A stretch of 64,000 nt of DNA from Verrucomicrobiia bacterium (GTDB lineage Bacteria; Verrucomicrobiota; Verrucomicrobiia; Opitutales; Opitutaceae), in contig WYBX01000045.1 in NCBI GenBank assembly GCA_011525695.1, positions 1 through 64,000 of the forward strand. The letters run 5' to 3'. The notes below the pieces were generated by a model. It had not been told where the DNA came from. It made no database searches and worked only from the letters and a program-made list of their open reading frames with translations. Positions 49,593 to 58,411 of the stretch are shown here, piece after piece. The position numbers and the translations under genes were made by a program. Within the stretch, counting starts at the first letter, position 1. Each line of letters starts with the position of its first letter.

Positions 49593-50723
49593 GTGAGATC
49601 TTCCAGGAACGCCCTCATTCTCATTCTCGTTGCAACGACGATCGGCGGAGCCGCGCTGGCCTGGCGCCAGTATGGCGAACTGGTCGAACTGCGGGCCGTG
49701 GCAATGAACCGGGAGGAGCGGGCCGATTTCAACCGGCGGATCTGGGACCTGGAGAAAGCCAACCGCGAACTGCGGGACCAGCTCGCCGCCCTGCAGGGCA
49801 ACGGAACGGATGAACTGGATTCGCTGGCCGCCGCCGCGTCGGACGAAGCCGCAACGAGCGCGGAGGGCGAGGATCGCGGTGAATCCCGGGGGCGGCGGAG
49901 AGGCCCCTTCCAATCGGCCACCGCCGTCCGCGATCTGATGAGCCGACCTGAAATCCAGGCGATGCTGAACGCCCAGCAAAAGGCACGGATCGAGCAGAAT
50001 TACGCCGCCCTCTTTCGGAAGCTGAACCTCGCGCCTGAACAGGCCGAGAAACTCACGACGCTGCTCGCGGAGCGATTGACCACCCGGATGGATGTGCTGG
50101 CGGCGGCGCATGCGGAGGGAATCAGCCCGCGGGACAATCCCGAGGCCTTCCGCAAGCTGATGACGGACATGCGCGACCAGCTCGACAGCTCGATCAAGTC
50201 GGTGATCGGAGACGGCGGATTCGCCCAGCTGCAGGATTTCGAGCAGACGTTTCCCCAGCGGAGCATCGTGAACGATCTCCAGCAGCGATTGAGCTATTCG
50301 GATACGCCCTTGACCCGGAGCCAGGCGGAACAGCTCGTGCAAATCCTGGCGGCGAATACGCCACAGCGCCCCATGGACACCACGGTCCCGACCCCGCCGG
50401 GCGGTCGGGTGCCCATTGAGGCGGGACTGGTGGTGGGAATGATGGGAGCCGGTCCGGGTGGAGGCGTGATCAACGCGGTTTTCGACGGGGGCCGTGGCGT
50501 GATCTCGGCGCCGGTTTCCGAGGCTGCACTCAATCAGGCGCAGGCCGTGCTGTCCCAGCCGCAACTGGCCGCGTTGCAGCAACTCCAGCAGCAGCAGCAG
50601 GCCCAGCAGGAACTTGCGCGCGTCATCCGCGAAACGGTGACGAATACCCAGCCGGGTGCCTCGACTGGCGGAGCCGCTAATGGCGGTGGCGGCGGGCGGC
50701 GGACCCGGCCGGGTGGCGGCTGA
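49593..50723 (+). CDS. unknown protein with N-terminal membrane anchor and Gln/Gly-rich tail
   Basis: The protein has 376 residues from a GTG at 49593, chosen because a membrane helix (NALILILVATTIGGAALAW) then begins about six residues in; a frame open to 49476 lacks this logic. A coiled segment rich in Glu/Arg follows (NRRIWDLEKANRELRDQLAAL), then a charged low-complexity linker. Residues about 105-240 are helical, with paired segments such as LNLAPEQAEKLTTLLAERL and DTPLTRSQAEQLVQIL, a pattern similar to periplasmic heavy-metal-sensor or Spy-like helical proteins. The tail has a Gln-rich run and ends in Gly/Arg repeats. No function is recognised. It may sit in the periplasm as a stress or structural protein. 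Confidence 0.6.
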   Translation: MRSSRNALILILVATTIGGAALAWRQYGELVELRAVAMNREERADFNRRIWDLEKANRELRDQLAALQGNGTDELDSLAAAASDEAATSAEGEDRGESRGRRRGPFQSATAVRDLMSRPEIQAMLNAQQKARIEQNYAALFRKLNLAPEQAEKLTTLLAERLTTRMDVLAAAHAEGISPRDNPEAFRKLMTDMRDQLDSSIKSVIGDGGFAQLQDFEQTFPQRSIVNDLQQRLSYSDTPLTRSQAEQLVQILAANTPQRPMDTTVPTPPGGRVPIEAGLVVGMMGAGPGGGVINAVFDGGRGVISAPVSEAALNQAQAVLSQPQLAALQQLQQQQQAQQELARVIRETVTNTQPGASTGGAANGGGGGRRTRPGGG

Positions 50724-50758
50724 GGTTTCGCAAATCGAGCGGGTAGCCCGCATATTTC

Positions 50759-50960
50759 GTGCCCCCTCCTTCGCCGAGCCATCGCCCCGGGCAGGCCGTC
50801 CCAGCCACAACGTTCCGAACCTCGTACCTGGAGGCCCGTGCTCTGTCACGGCCATGAGGACGACGCTGCGCAGAATGAAACTGCTGTCGGGTTTGTGGAC
50901 AACACGGAGCCGGTTCGATGTCCCACGGCCCGTCGAGGGGGGTCATCCCTCCAGGAAAGC
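50759..50960 (+). repeat. dispersed intergenic repeat, copy C
   Basis: The core at 50791-50855 matches copies A and B. It has the CAGGCCGTCCCAGCC start, GTTCCGAAC, and GTGCTCTGTCACGGCC. The left flank has CTCCTTCGCCGAGCC. The right flank has GCTGCGCAGAATG and TTTGTGGACAACACGG, which match copy A particularly well. It occupies the 407-nt gap before fba. The rest of that gap (50961-51130) shows no gene; an AT-richer stretch just before the start may hold the promoter. Confidence 0.8.
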
Positions 50961-51130
50961 CGGTTGCTCTCCACGATGCGGACACGTCCGGGCAGCGTGT
51001 GCCGGACCTGGTTTGGGACGGCGCCCCGCTTTCGCAAACCCCGCGCACTCGTTGGCCATTTTTGCGCACAGAATACCCTTGCGATGCCACCCAGCCGGGC
51101 GGAAGTTCGGTTCGCGTATCCTTTTCGACC

Positions 51131-52081
51131 ATGATTGTAACGACCGCCCAGCTCTTCAAGCACGCCTATGGCAAGTACGCCGTCGGCGCCTACAACATCA
51201 ACAACGCCGAGCAGGCGATGGGCCTCTTCAAGGGCTGCATCAATTCCAAGGCTCCGTTCATCATCCAAATCTCAAAGGGGGCGCGGAAGTACACGGATAA
51301 GAAGATGCTCGAGGCGATCATCCGCGCCGCCGCGGAGATCTTCCCCGATGCCATCTTCGCGGTCCATCTCGACCACGGCGACGAGGAGACCTGCTACGAC
51401 TGCATCAATTCCGGCTTTTACTCCTCCGTGATGATCGATGCTTCGCACGATCCCTTCGACCAGAATGTCGCAATCACGAAGCGGGTGACCGATGCAGCGC
51501 ATGCCAAGGGCATTTCGGTCGAGGCGGAGTTGGGGATGCTCGGCGGCGTCGAGGAGGACATCAAGGTCGAGGAAGGCAATGCCTGCCTGACCGATCCGGC
51601 CGAGGCGGAGAAATTCGTGAAGCTGACGAGTTGTGACTCGCTCGCCTGCGCCATCGGCACCTCGCACGGCGCCTTCAAGTTCAAGGGCAAGCAGTCGCTG
51701 CATTTCGATGTGCTGCAGAAAATCAAGGCGCGGCTGCCGGGATTCCCGCTGGTCATGCACGGCAGCTCGTCCGTCCCGAAGGTCGAGGTCGATCGGATCA
51801 ATGCGGCGGGCGGCAAGATCGCCGGCTCGATGGGCGTGGATCCGAATGAATACCTCCCGGCGGCAAAGCTCGGCGTGACCAAGGTCAACATCGACACCGA
51901 CGGGCGGCTGGTGTGGACGCGCGTCCATCGCGAATTCTTCCGCGACAAGCCCGCCGAGTTCGATTTCCGTCCGCCGGGCAAGATCTTCATCGAGGAGTAC
52001 GCGAAGTTCATCGCCAGCCGGAATGAACTGCTCGGCAGCGCGAACCAGCTCGACGATCTGCGGGCGAGCCTGAAGAAGTAA
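51131..52081 (+). CDS. fba: class II fructose-bisphosphate aldolase
   Basis: The protein has 316 residues from the ATG at 51131; upstream in-frame sequence is repeat DNA. It cleaves fructose 1,6-bisphosphate to DHAP and glyceraldehyde 3-phosphate in glycolysis, using Zn2+. Metal and substrate residues are in FAVHLDHGDEE, VEAELGMLGGVEED, IGTSHGAFK and HGSSSVPK. NIDTDGRLVWT is the C-terminal phosphate-binding block. It ends before a strong bidirectional hairpin and converges on menB. No other glycolytic gene is near. Confidence 0.95.
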   Translation: MIVTTAQLFKHAYGKYAVGAYNINNAEQAMGLFKGCINSKAPFIIQISKGARKYTDKKMLEAIIRAAAEIFPDAIFAVHLDHGDEETCYDCINSGFYSSVMIDASHDPFDQNVAITKRVTDAAHAKGISVEAELGMLGGVEEDIKVEEGNACLTDPAEAEKFVKLTSCDSLACAIGTSHGAFKFKGKQSLHFDVLQKIKARLPGFPLVMHGSSSVPKVEVDRINAAGGKIAGSMGVDPNEYLPAAKLGVTKVNIDTDGRLVWTRVHREFFRDKPAEFDFRPPGKIFIEEYAKFIASRNELLGSANQLDDLRASLKK

Positions 52082-52105
52082 GGACGCTTTCCGCTCACTC
52101 TCACC

Positions 52106-52131
52106 GGCCCAGGCTGCAAACTGCCTAGGCC
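52106..52131. terminator. hairpin between convergent fba and menB
   Basis: GGCCCAGGC (52106-52114) pairs with GCCTAGGCC (52123-52131) at eight of nine positions around an eight-base loop, in a 74-nt gap between two converging genes. A following GCTTCGTTT gives a weak T-rich end. It fits a bidirectional terminator. Confidence 0.6.
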
Positions 52132-52155
52132 GCTTCGTTTGGCTGCGGCTGCAGA

Positions 52156-52989
52156 CTACGGCAGCCAGGGATACTTCCGCGGTTCCGGTTTTCGCTTCTC
52201 CCGCTGGGCGGTCATGAAGTGCTTCGCCTCCTCGCTCATGTAATAGAGCATGGTGGCGTTGCCCGCGAGTTCCTGGATGCCGGCCTGGCCGTCGAGTTCG
52301 GCGTTGAAACCGCTTTTCAGCAGCCGAATCGCGAGCGGGCTCTTTTCCAGGATCTCATTGGCCCACTTGACGCCCTCGCGCTCGAGTTCCGACACCGGCA
52401 CCACTGCGTTGACCAATCCCATGTCGAGGGCCTGCGCGGCATTGTACTGCCGGCACAGGAACCAGATTTCCCGCGCCTTCTTCTGCCCGACCACGCGCGC
52501 CAGGTAACTCGAGCCGAATCCGCCGTCAAAGCTGCCCATCTTGGGGCCGACCTGCCCGAAAATCGCGTTGTCCGCCGCGATGCTCAGGTCACAGACGACA
52601 TGCAGCACATGGCCGCCGCCGATCGCATAGCCCGCCACCAGCGCGATGACCACCTTAGGCATCGAGCGAATCAGTTTCTGAAGGTCGAGCACATTTAGTC
52701 GCGGAACGCCGGCCTCGTCGATGTACCCGGCATGCCCGCGCACGCTCTGGTCGCCCCCGGCACAGAAGGCATGCTTCCCATCGGTGTGCGGCCCCGCACC
52801 CGTCAGCAGCACCACACCGATGGCCGGATCCTCGCGGGCATCGGAAAACGCATCGTACATCTCGGCCACGGTCAGCGGGCGGAAAGCGTTGCGCTTGGCG
52901 GGGCGGTTGATGGTCACCTTGGCGATGCCGCCGGCTTTGTGGTAGAGGATGTCGGTATACGTCTTGGCGACCTGCCATTCCGGTGTCAT
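52156..52989 (-). CDS. menB: 1,4-dihydroxy-2-naphthoyl-CoA synthase
   Basis: The protein has 277 residues from the ATG at 52989 ([18 protein letters not shown]). It is a crotonase-fold enzyme that closes the second ring of the menaquinone head group. [46 protein letters not shown], and [18 protein letters not shown] are the MenB-specific blocks that distinguish it from general enoyl-CoA hydratases. The C-terminal [11 protein letters not shown] is also typical. menD and menF lie on the same strand beyond kup. The leader is shared with the divergent kup (108 nt). Confidence 0.95.
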   Translation of the reverse strand: MTPEWQVAKTYTDILYHKAGGIAKVTINRPAKRNAFRPLTVAEMYDAFSDAREDPAIGVVLLTGAGPHTDGKHAFCAGGDQSVRGHAGYIDEAGVPRLNVLDLQKLIRSMPKVVIALVAGYAIGGGHVLHVVCDLSIAADNAIFGQVGPKMGSFDGGFGSSYLARVVGQKKAREIWFLCRQYNAAQALDMGLVNAVVPVSELEREGVKWANEILEKSPLAIRLLKSGFNAELDGQAGIQELAGNATMLYYMSEEAKHFMTAQREKRKPEPRKYPWLP

Positions 52990-53097
52990 GCCGCAGATCG
53001 TGGAAAATTTTGGTGCGGTTGTCGACCGGTCAGGACGATCGATTCGCAGGAAAACTGCTTGGACGGTCGCGCTGGTTTCTGAACACTCTGGTTTTTC

Positions 53098-54984
53098 ATG
53101 AGTACGACCCCGACTGGATCGATGTCGCCGGCCACGCAGGCTGCCCTGGCCATCGGCGCACTCGGAGTGGTGTTTGGAGACATCGGGACCAGCCCGCTTT
53201 ACACGATTCGAGAGTGCCTGCACGCCTTGCCCGTTGAGGAGCATGCCGTCGCAGTCCTGGGTGTCCTTTCGCTCATCGTGTGGTCGCTGATTCTGGTCGT
53301 GAGCGTAAAGTACACGCTCTTCGTACTGCGGGCGGATAATCGCGGGGAAGGCGGAATCTTTGCGCTCCTGGCGCTCGGCCGGCTGGATCGCGGGGCAAAG
53401 CAGGGTTTGAATGCTGGCGCCCTGATCGTGTTGGTCGGCGCCGCCATGCTCTGCGGGGAGGCGGTGATCACTCCGGCCATCACTGTCCTGGGCGCGGTGG
53501 AAGGCATCAAGCTGATTTGGCCCGGCGTCGAGCACCTGGTCGTTCCGCTCTCCTGCGCCATCCTGGGCGGACTCTTTGCCTTCCAGTTTCGGGGGACAAA
53601 ATTCATCGGCGGCATTTTTGGCCCGGTGATGCTGATATGGTTTACCGTCCTGGGCGGGTTCGGACTTTGGCGCATCCTTGAGACGCCCGTGGTCTTGCAG
53701 GCGCTCAATCCGATCCTGGGCATCCGGCTGATTGCCTCCCATCCGCTGCAGGCCACCATCCTGCTCGGTGCCGTCGTCCTCGCCTTCACCGGGGTCGAGG
53801 CGCTCTATGCCGACATGGGACATTTCGGACGCCGTGCCATCGTCTGGGCCTGGTACGGCATAGTGCTTCCGGCGCTCACGTTGAATTATTTTGGACAAGG
53901 CGCCTATTTCCTCTCCGGGCGCGGCTCCCCGGACAACCCATTCCTGGCCGTGGCACCGGAGGGGCCACTGCGGTACGGCTTGCTTTCGCTATCCGTCCTG
54001 GCGGCCATCATCGCAAGCCAGGCCCTGATTTCGGGGGCCTACTCGCTCATACGCCAGGCCATCCAGCTTGGATACTTCCCGCGGCTGACCGTCAAACACA
54101 CCAATCCGAGCCAGCGCGGGCAAATTTTCCTGCCGCTCATTAACGTGGCCCTGGCGCTGGGCTCGATCGCCACGGTGCTGGAATTCAAGTCCAGCTCGGC
54201 CCTCGCCGCCGCCTATGGCATTGCTGTCACCGGCACGATGATTGTGACGACCCTCGCGTTATTTTTCGTCATGCGCCGTGCTTGGCGGTGGGGCGCCGCT
54301 CGTGCCGGCGCCGTCTGCGCGTGCTTTCTCTTGATCGATGTCACATTCTTCGCCGCCAACCTCCACAAGTTTGCGGACGGAGGCTGGCTGCCGCTGGCAA
54401 TCGCGCTCGGGGTGCTGGCGGTGATGGTCACCTGGAAGACAGGCAAGCGGGAGATTTTCCAGAGGATTTACGCCAACGAAATCACCGAGGACGAACTGAA
54501 GGATATCGCGGCGAGCACCCATATCCACCGGGTCCGCGGTACCGGCGTATTCATGGCCGGAATCCCCCGCGGCACGCCGCTGGTGCTGCTGCACCATGTG
54601 AAGGCCAACAAGGTGCTCCATGAGACCGTGGTATTGTTGAGCATCATCACGGAAGAGGTTCCCTACGTCGCCGCCGCCGAGAAAGTGGAGGTTCGCGAAA
54701 TCGGCGAAGGTGTCTGGCGCGCACTGGCCCGATATGGGTACATGGAATCGCCCGATGTCGCGGCGGTGATTGACGAGATTCGCGAGCGGGGCGTGCCCTT
54801 GAAGGCCTCCGAGGCGACGTACTATTTCAACCGCGAAATGATCATTACCGGCGGCGATGCCAGGATGTGGGAGTGGCAGAAGCACTTTTACGGGTTTCTC
54901 AGCCGGAATGCCCGGCAGGCGCGCGATTACTACCAGCTACCGCCGATGCAGATCATCGAGGTGGGGCTGCCGATCCAGCTGTAG
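53098..54984 (+). CDS. kup: Kup/Trk-type low-affinity potassium uptake protein
   Basis: The protein has 628 residues with about twelve membrane helices, then a cytoplasmic C-terminal domain from about residue 460. The first helix carries [20 protein letters not shown], the Kup hallmark, and [14 protein letters not shown] follows. [17 protein letters not shown] and [19 protein letters not shown] are conserved mid-protein blocks. It takes up K+ with H+ symport. The gene sits on the plus strand between menB and menD on the minus strand, dividing the menaquinone genes. A 9-bp inverted repeat with a 45-base loop (CGGCACCAG at 55000 and CTGGTGCCG at 55054) follows its stop. Confidence 0.96.
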   Translation: MSTTPTGSMSPATQAALAIGALGVVFGDIGTSPLYTIRECLHALPVEEHAVAVLGVLSLIVWSLILVVSVKYTLFVLRADNRGEGGIFALLALGRLDRGAKQGLNAGALIVLVGAAMLCGEAVITPAITVLGAVEGIKLIWPGVEHLVVPLSCAILGGLFAFQFRGTKFIGGIFGPVMLIWFTVLGGFGLWRILETPVVLQALNPILGIRLIASHPLQATILLGAVVLAFTGVEALYADMGHFGRRAIVWAWYGIVLPALTLNYFGQGAYFLSGRGSPDNPFLAVAPEGPLRYGLLSLSVLAAIIASQALISGAYSLIRQAIQLGYFPRLTVKHTNPSQRGQIFLPLINVALALGSIATVLEFKSSSALAAAYGIAVTGTMIVTTLALFFVMRRAWRWGAARAGAVCACFLLIDVTFFAANLHKFADGGWLPLAIALGVLAVMVTWKTGKREIFQRIYANEITEDELKDIAASTHIHRVRGTGVFMAGIPRGTPLVLLHHVKANKVLHETVVLLSIITEEVPYVAAAEKVEVREIGEGVWRALARYGYMESPDVAAVIDEIRERGVPLKASEATYYFNREMIITGGDARMWEWQKHFYGFLSRNARQARDYYQLPPMQIIEVGLPIQL

Positions 54985-55103
54985 CCGGGCGAACTCGCGC
55001 GGCACCAGAGGTCGCCGGTTCGTCTGCGCCCTGGAAACCACCTGTTCCCATTGCTGGTGCCGAGCGCGGGCGCGCGGACGCACGGCCGGCGGCGGAAACC
55101 TGC

Positions 55104-56846
55104 TCAGCCTATCCCGGCGGCGATTTCAGCGAACAGTTTCCTCCGGGTGGCGGCATCGGCCTTGCGATCGGTTTGGAGTTCCAACACGCGCATGCCCGCG
55201 GCGGGAAGGCTCGAGACGAGTTCCGTGAAGTGAGTCCAGTCGCGCACCCGCACGTGTTCGACTCCATGGGCCGCACACAGCAGCCCGAAGTCCGCCGACT
55301 GCGGGGTAGCCCAGAACTCCTCGAACGGCGGGTCGAACCGGGCCACCGGCAGATGCTCGAAGATCCCCCCGCCACGGTTGTTGATCAGCACGACCGTGAG
55401 TGAACCCTTCAACCTCGGTCGCAGCAGGAATCCATTCGAATCATGCAGCAGCGCGAGATCCCCCGTCAGCAGCGCGGCGGGCAACGGCGCCCCATGGGCG
55501 ATGCCGAGCGCGGTGGAAAGGGTGCCGTCGATGCCATTGGCGCCGCGGTTGGAAAACGGATGCACCCGCCGCTCGTTCGGCGGCCAGAAATATTCCACGT
55601 CGCGGACGGGCATGCTGCTTGCCACGAAAAGCGGTGTATCCACCGGCAAATGCCGGGCCAGCAGCCAGGCGGCCTTGCCCTCGAACATTTCCTCGATCCC
55701 GGCGAGCCGCGCGTCCAGCGCCTTCCGGCATGCCTGCTCGAGCCCTGCCCACTGGCGTTCGAAATCGCTCCGTCCCGAGGCCGCCGGCAGCACCTGGGCC
55801 AGCGCCGCCAGGCCGGAGCAATGCTGCGTGCGGCCATGCAGGGCATCGCGATTGTCCTCCCGCTCGGAAAACATGAGGATGTGCGCCGGGCTCCGCTCGA
55901 TCCAGCCGCGCATCACCTTGCTGGTCGGCCAGCCGCCGACACAAAGCACCACTTCGGGCACCAGCCGCGCGGCCGCAGCCGGATGCCGCAGGATCGTGTC
56001 GGCAGTCGTCACCAGATTTGGCACCTCGGCTCCGTGGTTGCGCAATGGCGACAATCCGTCCGTCAGCACCGGCCAGCCAAGGATTCGCGCGAGATCACCC
56101 ACGAGCCCGACGAACACGTCCGGCTGTGGCTGCGGCTCCGGACCCACGACAATCACGCCGGCGGCATCGGCTCGGAAAGGCACCGCGCGCGAGACGGACT
56201 GCGCATCGCGGTCGACCCGGCGGAGGTGCGTGAAGAACGACTCCCAGTCGATTCCGCCTGCGCCGGCCGCGGCTGCGCCGCCGTCGGGATCGGGCGCCAG
56301 CGGATCCCGCATGGGCGCGTTCAGGTGCACCGGGCCGGCATGCGGGCGCAATGTGCGTTCGCAGGCATGCAGCACGGTCTGACGCAGGTAGCGCAGCAGC
56401 GACTCGCCTGGCTCCGGCACGGCCAGTTCATGGTAAAAATTCACGTGTCCGCCAAAGAGCTTCTGCTGGTCGATCGTCTGGCCGGAGGCACAGGCGCGCA
56501 TTTCCGGCGGCCGATCGGCGGTGATCACCAACAGCGGCACCCCCGACTCCTGCGCTTCGATGAGGGCGGGAAGATAGTTCGCGCCCGCGGTGCCGCTGGT
56601 ACAGACCAGCACGACCGGGCGCTGCTGCTGCTTGGCGATGCCCAGCGCGAAAAAACCCGCCGACCGCTCGTCCAGGACCGGAATCGCCTCGATCCGGGGA
56701 TGCTGCACCAGGGCCATCGTGATCGGAGTCGAGCGCGAGCCGGGCGATATCACCGCATGGTTCACGCCGCAGCGGGCGAGCGTCTCCACCATCACCCCGG
56801 CCCAAAGGGTGTTCACATTGCGGACATCGGGGACGTAGGACTTCAT
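55104..56846 (-). CDS. menD: SEPHCHC synthase (MenD)
   Basis: The protein has 580 residues from the ATG at 56846 (MKSYVPDVRNVNTLWAG). This thiamine diphosphate enzyme adds 2-oxoglutarate-derived succinate semialdehyde to isochorismate. HAVISPGSRSTPITMAL is the N-terminal signature, DERSAGFFALGIAK includes the catalytic Glu region, and VVLVCTSGTAGANYLPALIEA follows. The ThDP/Mg motif appears late in the protein as GDLALLHDSNGFLL with NNRGGGIFEHLP. It begins 5 nt after menF, so they are one operon. A GAGG lies 7 nt before the start, one of the few weak Shine-Dalgarno-like matches in the window. Confidence 0.95.
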   Translation of the reverse strand: MKSYVPDVRNVNTLWAGVMVETLARCGVNHAVISPGSRSTPITMALVQHPRIEAIPVLDERSAGFFALGIAKQQQRPVVLVCTSGTAGANYLPALIEAQESGVPLLVITADRPPEMRACASGQTIDQQKLFGGHVNFYHELAVPEPGESLLRYLRQTVLHACERTLRPHAGPVHLNAPMRDPLAPDPDGGAAAAGAGGIDWESFFTHLRRVDRDAQSVSRAVPFRADAAGVIVVGPEPQPQPDVFVGLVGDLARILGWPVLTDGLSPLRNHGAEVPNLVTTADTILRHPAAAARLVPEVVLCVGGWPTSKVMRGWIERSPAHILMFSEREDNRDALHGRTQHCSGLAALAQVLPAASGRSDFERQWAGLEQACRKALDARLAGIEEMFEGKAAWLLARHLPVDTPLFVASSMPVRDVEYFWPPNERRVHPFSNRGANGIDGTLSTALGIAHGAPLPAALLTGDLALLHDSNGFLLRPRLKGSLTVVLINNRGGGIFEHLPVARFDPPFEEFWATPQSADFGLLCAAHGVEHVRVRDWTHFTELVSSLPAAGMRVLELQTDRKADAATRRKLFAEIAAGIG

Positions 56847-56851
56847 CGGCC

Positions 56852-58309
56852 TCAGGTTGACCGGCTCAGCGCATCGAGCATCGCCTTGAATTTCAATTCG
56901 GTTTCCGCGAACTCCTTTTGCGGATTCGAGCCGGCGACAATCCCGGCGCCCGCAAACACCCGCGCCCGCCGGCCGTCCACCAGTGCCGAGCGAATGCCGA
57001 CGAAGAACTCGCCGCCGCCACGCGCATTGAGCCAGCCAAGCGCGCCCGCATACAGGCCCCGCGGAAATCCTTCCAGCTCGCGCAGCCGGGCCAGCGCGGC
57101 CTCCCGCGGGGCGCCACCCACCGCCGGGGTGGGATGCAGCGCGGCGAGGACATCGAGGAGACGCACCGCTGGCGGCAGGCTCGCGCGCACCGGCGTGCAC
57201 AGGTGCTGGACGTTGGCCAGACGCCGCACGTGGGGCATTTCGGAATGCTCCGGGGCGAGGCCGAGCGGGCGGAGTCGATTGACGATGTCGTCGAGCACCT
57301 GCCGCTGCTCGCGCAAATCCTTCTCGCTGTGGAGCAGGGCGGCGGCGAGCGCCGCGTCCTCGCTGGCACTGGCACCCCGCCGGATGGAACCGGCCAGCGC
57401 CTCCGTTTCGAGTGCACCCTGGCTCACGCGCAGCAGTCGCTCCGGGCTGGCCCCGATGAAGCTCGGCCCGGATCCCTGGGCAAAGGAGAACGCATAGCAG
57501 TCGGGAAATCGCTGGCGCAGTCCGTTCAGCATCCGGAGGGGATGCAGGGGCGCGTTCGCGGTGAGATCCTGGGCGCGGGCGAGGACGATCTTCTGGAATT
57601 CGCCGGCCGCGATCCGTTCCAGCGCCTGGCCCACGGCGGCCCGATAGTCGCCGGACTCCTTGATGGCGAAACTGGCGCCCGTGGCTCCGGCGGCATCGCG
57701 CCGATTCCCGAGCTCGGGTTCGGCGCCGTTGTCACCCTTGTCCGAATATTCAAACTGCCGGAACTTCCCGTGCGCGCGCCAGACGCGCTCGGCCAGGACG
57801 TCGAGCCCGGCGTCGGCGGTCACCATCAGGTTGGCCACCGCGGTGGTCGTTTCGCCGGCGAGCGCCACCTGCCAGCGGGGAACGAAGGCATAGGCAGCCG
57901 GGAACGGCTCCCCCTGCTCCACTTCGTCATGGAAGCTGAAGCCCATGAAGACATGCGGGCCGCCGAAGGGGGCGGCGACGTCGCCGACGGCAATGGTGTG
58001 GGCGATGATCTCGTCACTCCAGCGCTGCACGGCGGCAAACCGGCCCGGGCCCCGGGAGGCATGGGCCGCGGCAATCTCCGCGCCGGCAATCGCCGTGCCG
58101 AGCGCGGGCCGTTCCGCATAAAAATGTGGCTCGCCGGGCTCGAAGATCGATTCGAGGACGGCCAGCGGATCCAGCGCGTCCACCGTGAGGGAAATACTCA
58201 CGAGCTTGGCGTGGCCGTCACGCTTCGCAGCCGCCTGGCATTGCTCCAGGAAGGCGCGCAGGGCATCCGGTGAGGCGTGGCTGGCGGGATGAAGCGGGAG
58301 GATTGTCAT
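56852..58309 (-). CDS. menF: isochorismate synthase
   Basis: The protein has 485 residues from the ATG at 58309; the GTG just before it is an alternative. It converts chorismate to isochorismate, the first step toward menaquinone (or siderophores). The chorismate-binding domain is in the C-terminal half: FQKIVLARAQDL, FIGASPERLLRV, TEALAGSIRRG, HPTPAVGGAPREAAL and GLYAGALGWL. The immediate menD downstream fixes the pathway as menaquinone rather than enterobactin. The leader contains GAGAAAGAT-word repeats. Confidence 0.92.
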   Translation of the reverse strand: MTILPLHPASHASPDALRAFLEQCQAAAKRDGHAKLVSISLTVDALDPLAVLESIFEPGEPHFYAERPALGTAIAGAEIAAAHASRGPGRFAAVQRWSDEIIAHTIAVGDVAAPFGGPHVFMGFSFHDEVEQGEPFPAAYAFVPRWQVALAGETTTAVANLMVTADAGLDVLAERVWRAHGKFRQFEYSDKGDNGAEPELGNRRDAAGATGASFAIKESGDYRAAVGQALERIAAGEFQKIVLARAQDLTANAPLHPLRMLNGLRQRFPDCYAFSFAQGSGPSFIGASPERLLRVSQGALETEALAGSIRRGASASEDAALAAALLHSEKDLREQRQVLDDIVNRLRPLGLAPEHSEMPHVRRLANVQHLCTPVRASLPPAVRLLDVLAALHPTPAVGGAPREAALARLRELEGFPRGLYAGALGWLNARGGGEFFVGIRSALVDGRRARVFAGAGIVAGSNPQKEFAETELKFKAMLDALSRST

Positions 58310-58312
58310 CAC

Positions 58313-58335
58313 GATCTTTCTCTTGATTCTTTCTC
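58313..58335. repeat. GAAAGAT/CTTTCTC word repeat upstream of menF
   Basis: This 23-bp pyrimidine-rich stretch (purine-rich on the menF strand) matches the repeat at 43709-43809, sharing a CAAGAGAAAGATC word and flanking GAGAAAGA. It lies only 3 nt from the menF start, so it would be part of its leader or ribosome entry region. A second CTCTTTCTTCC run follows at 58340. Confidence 0.5.
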
Positions 58336-58411
58336 ATCCCTCTTTCTTCCCGACTCCATCACACCACTGCTGGCGAAAGCGAAAGGTGAAGATAAGGACG
58401 CAAGCGCAGGT

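Noticed and set aside
50656..51300. Plus-strand frame of 214 codons starting inside the unknown protein gene and crossing repeat copy C
   Set aside because: It runs through repeat DNA and overlaps fba in another frame.
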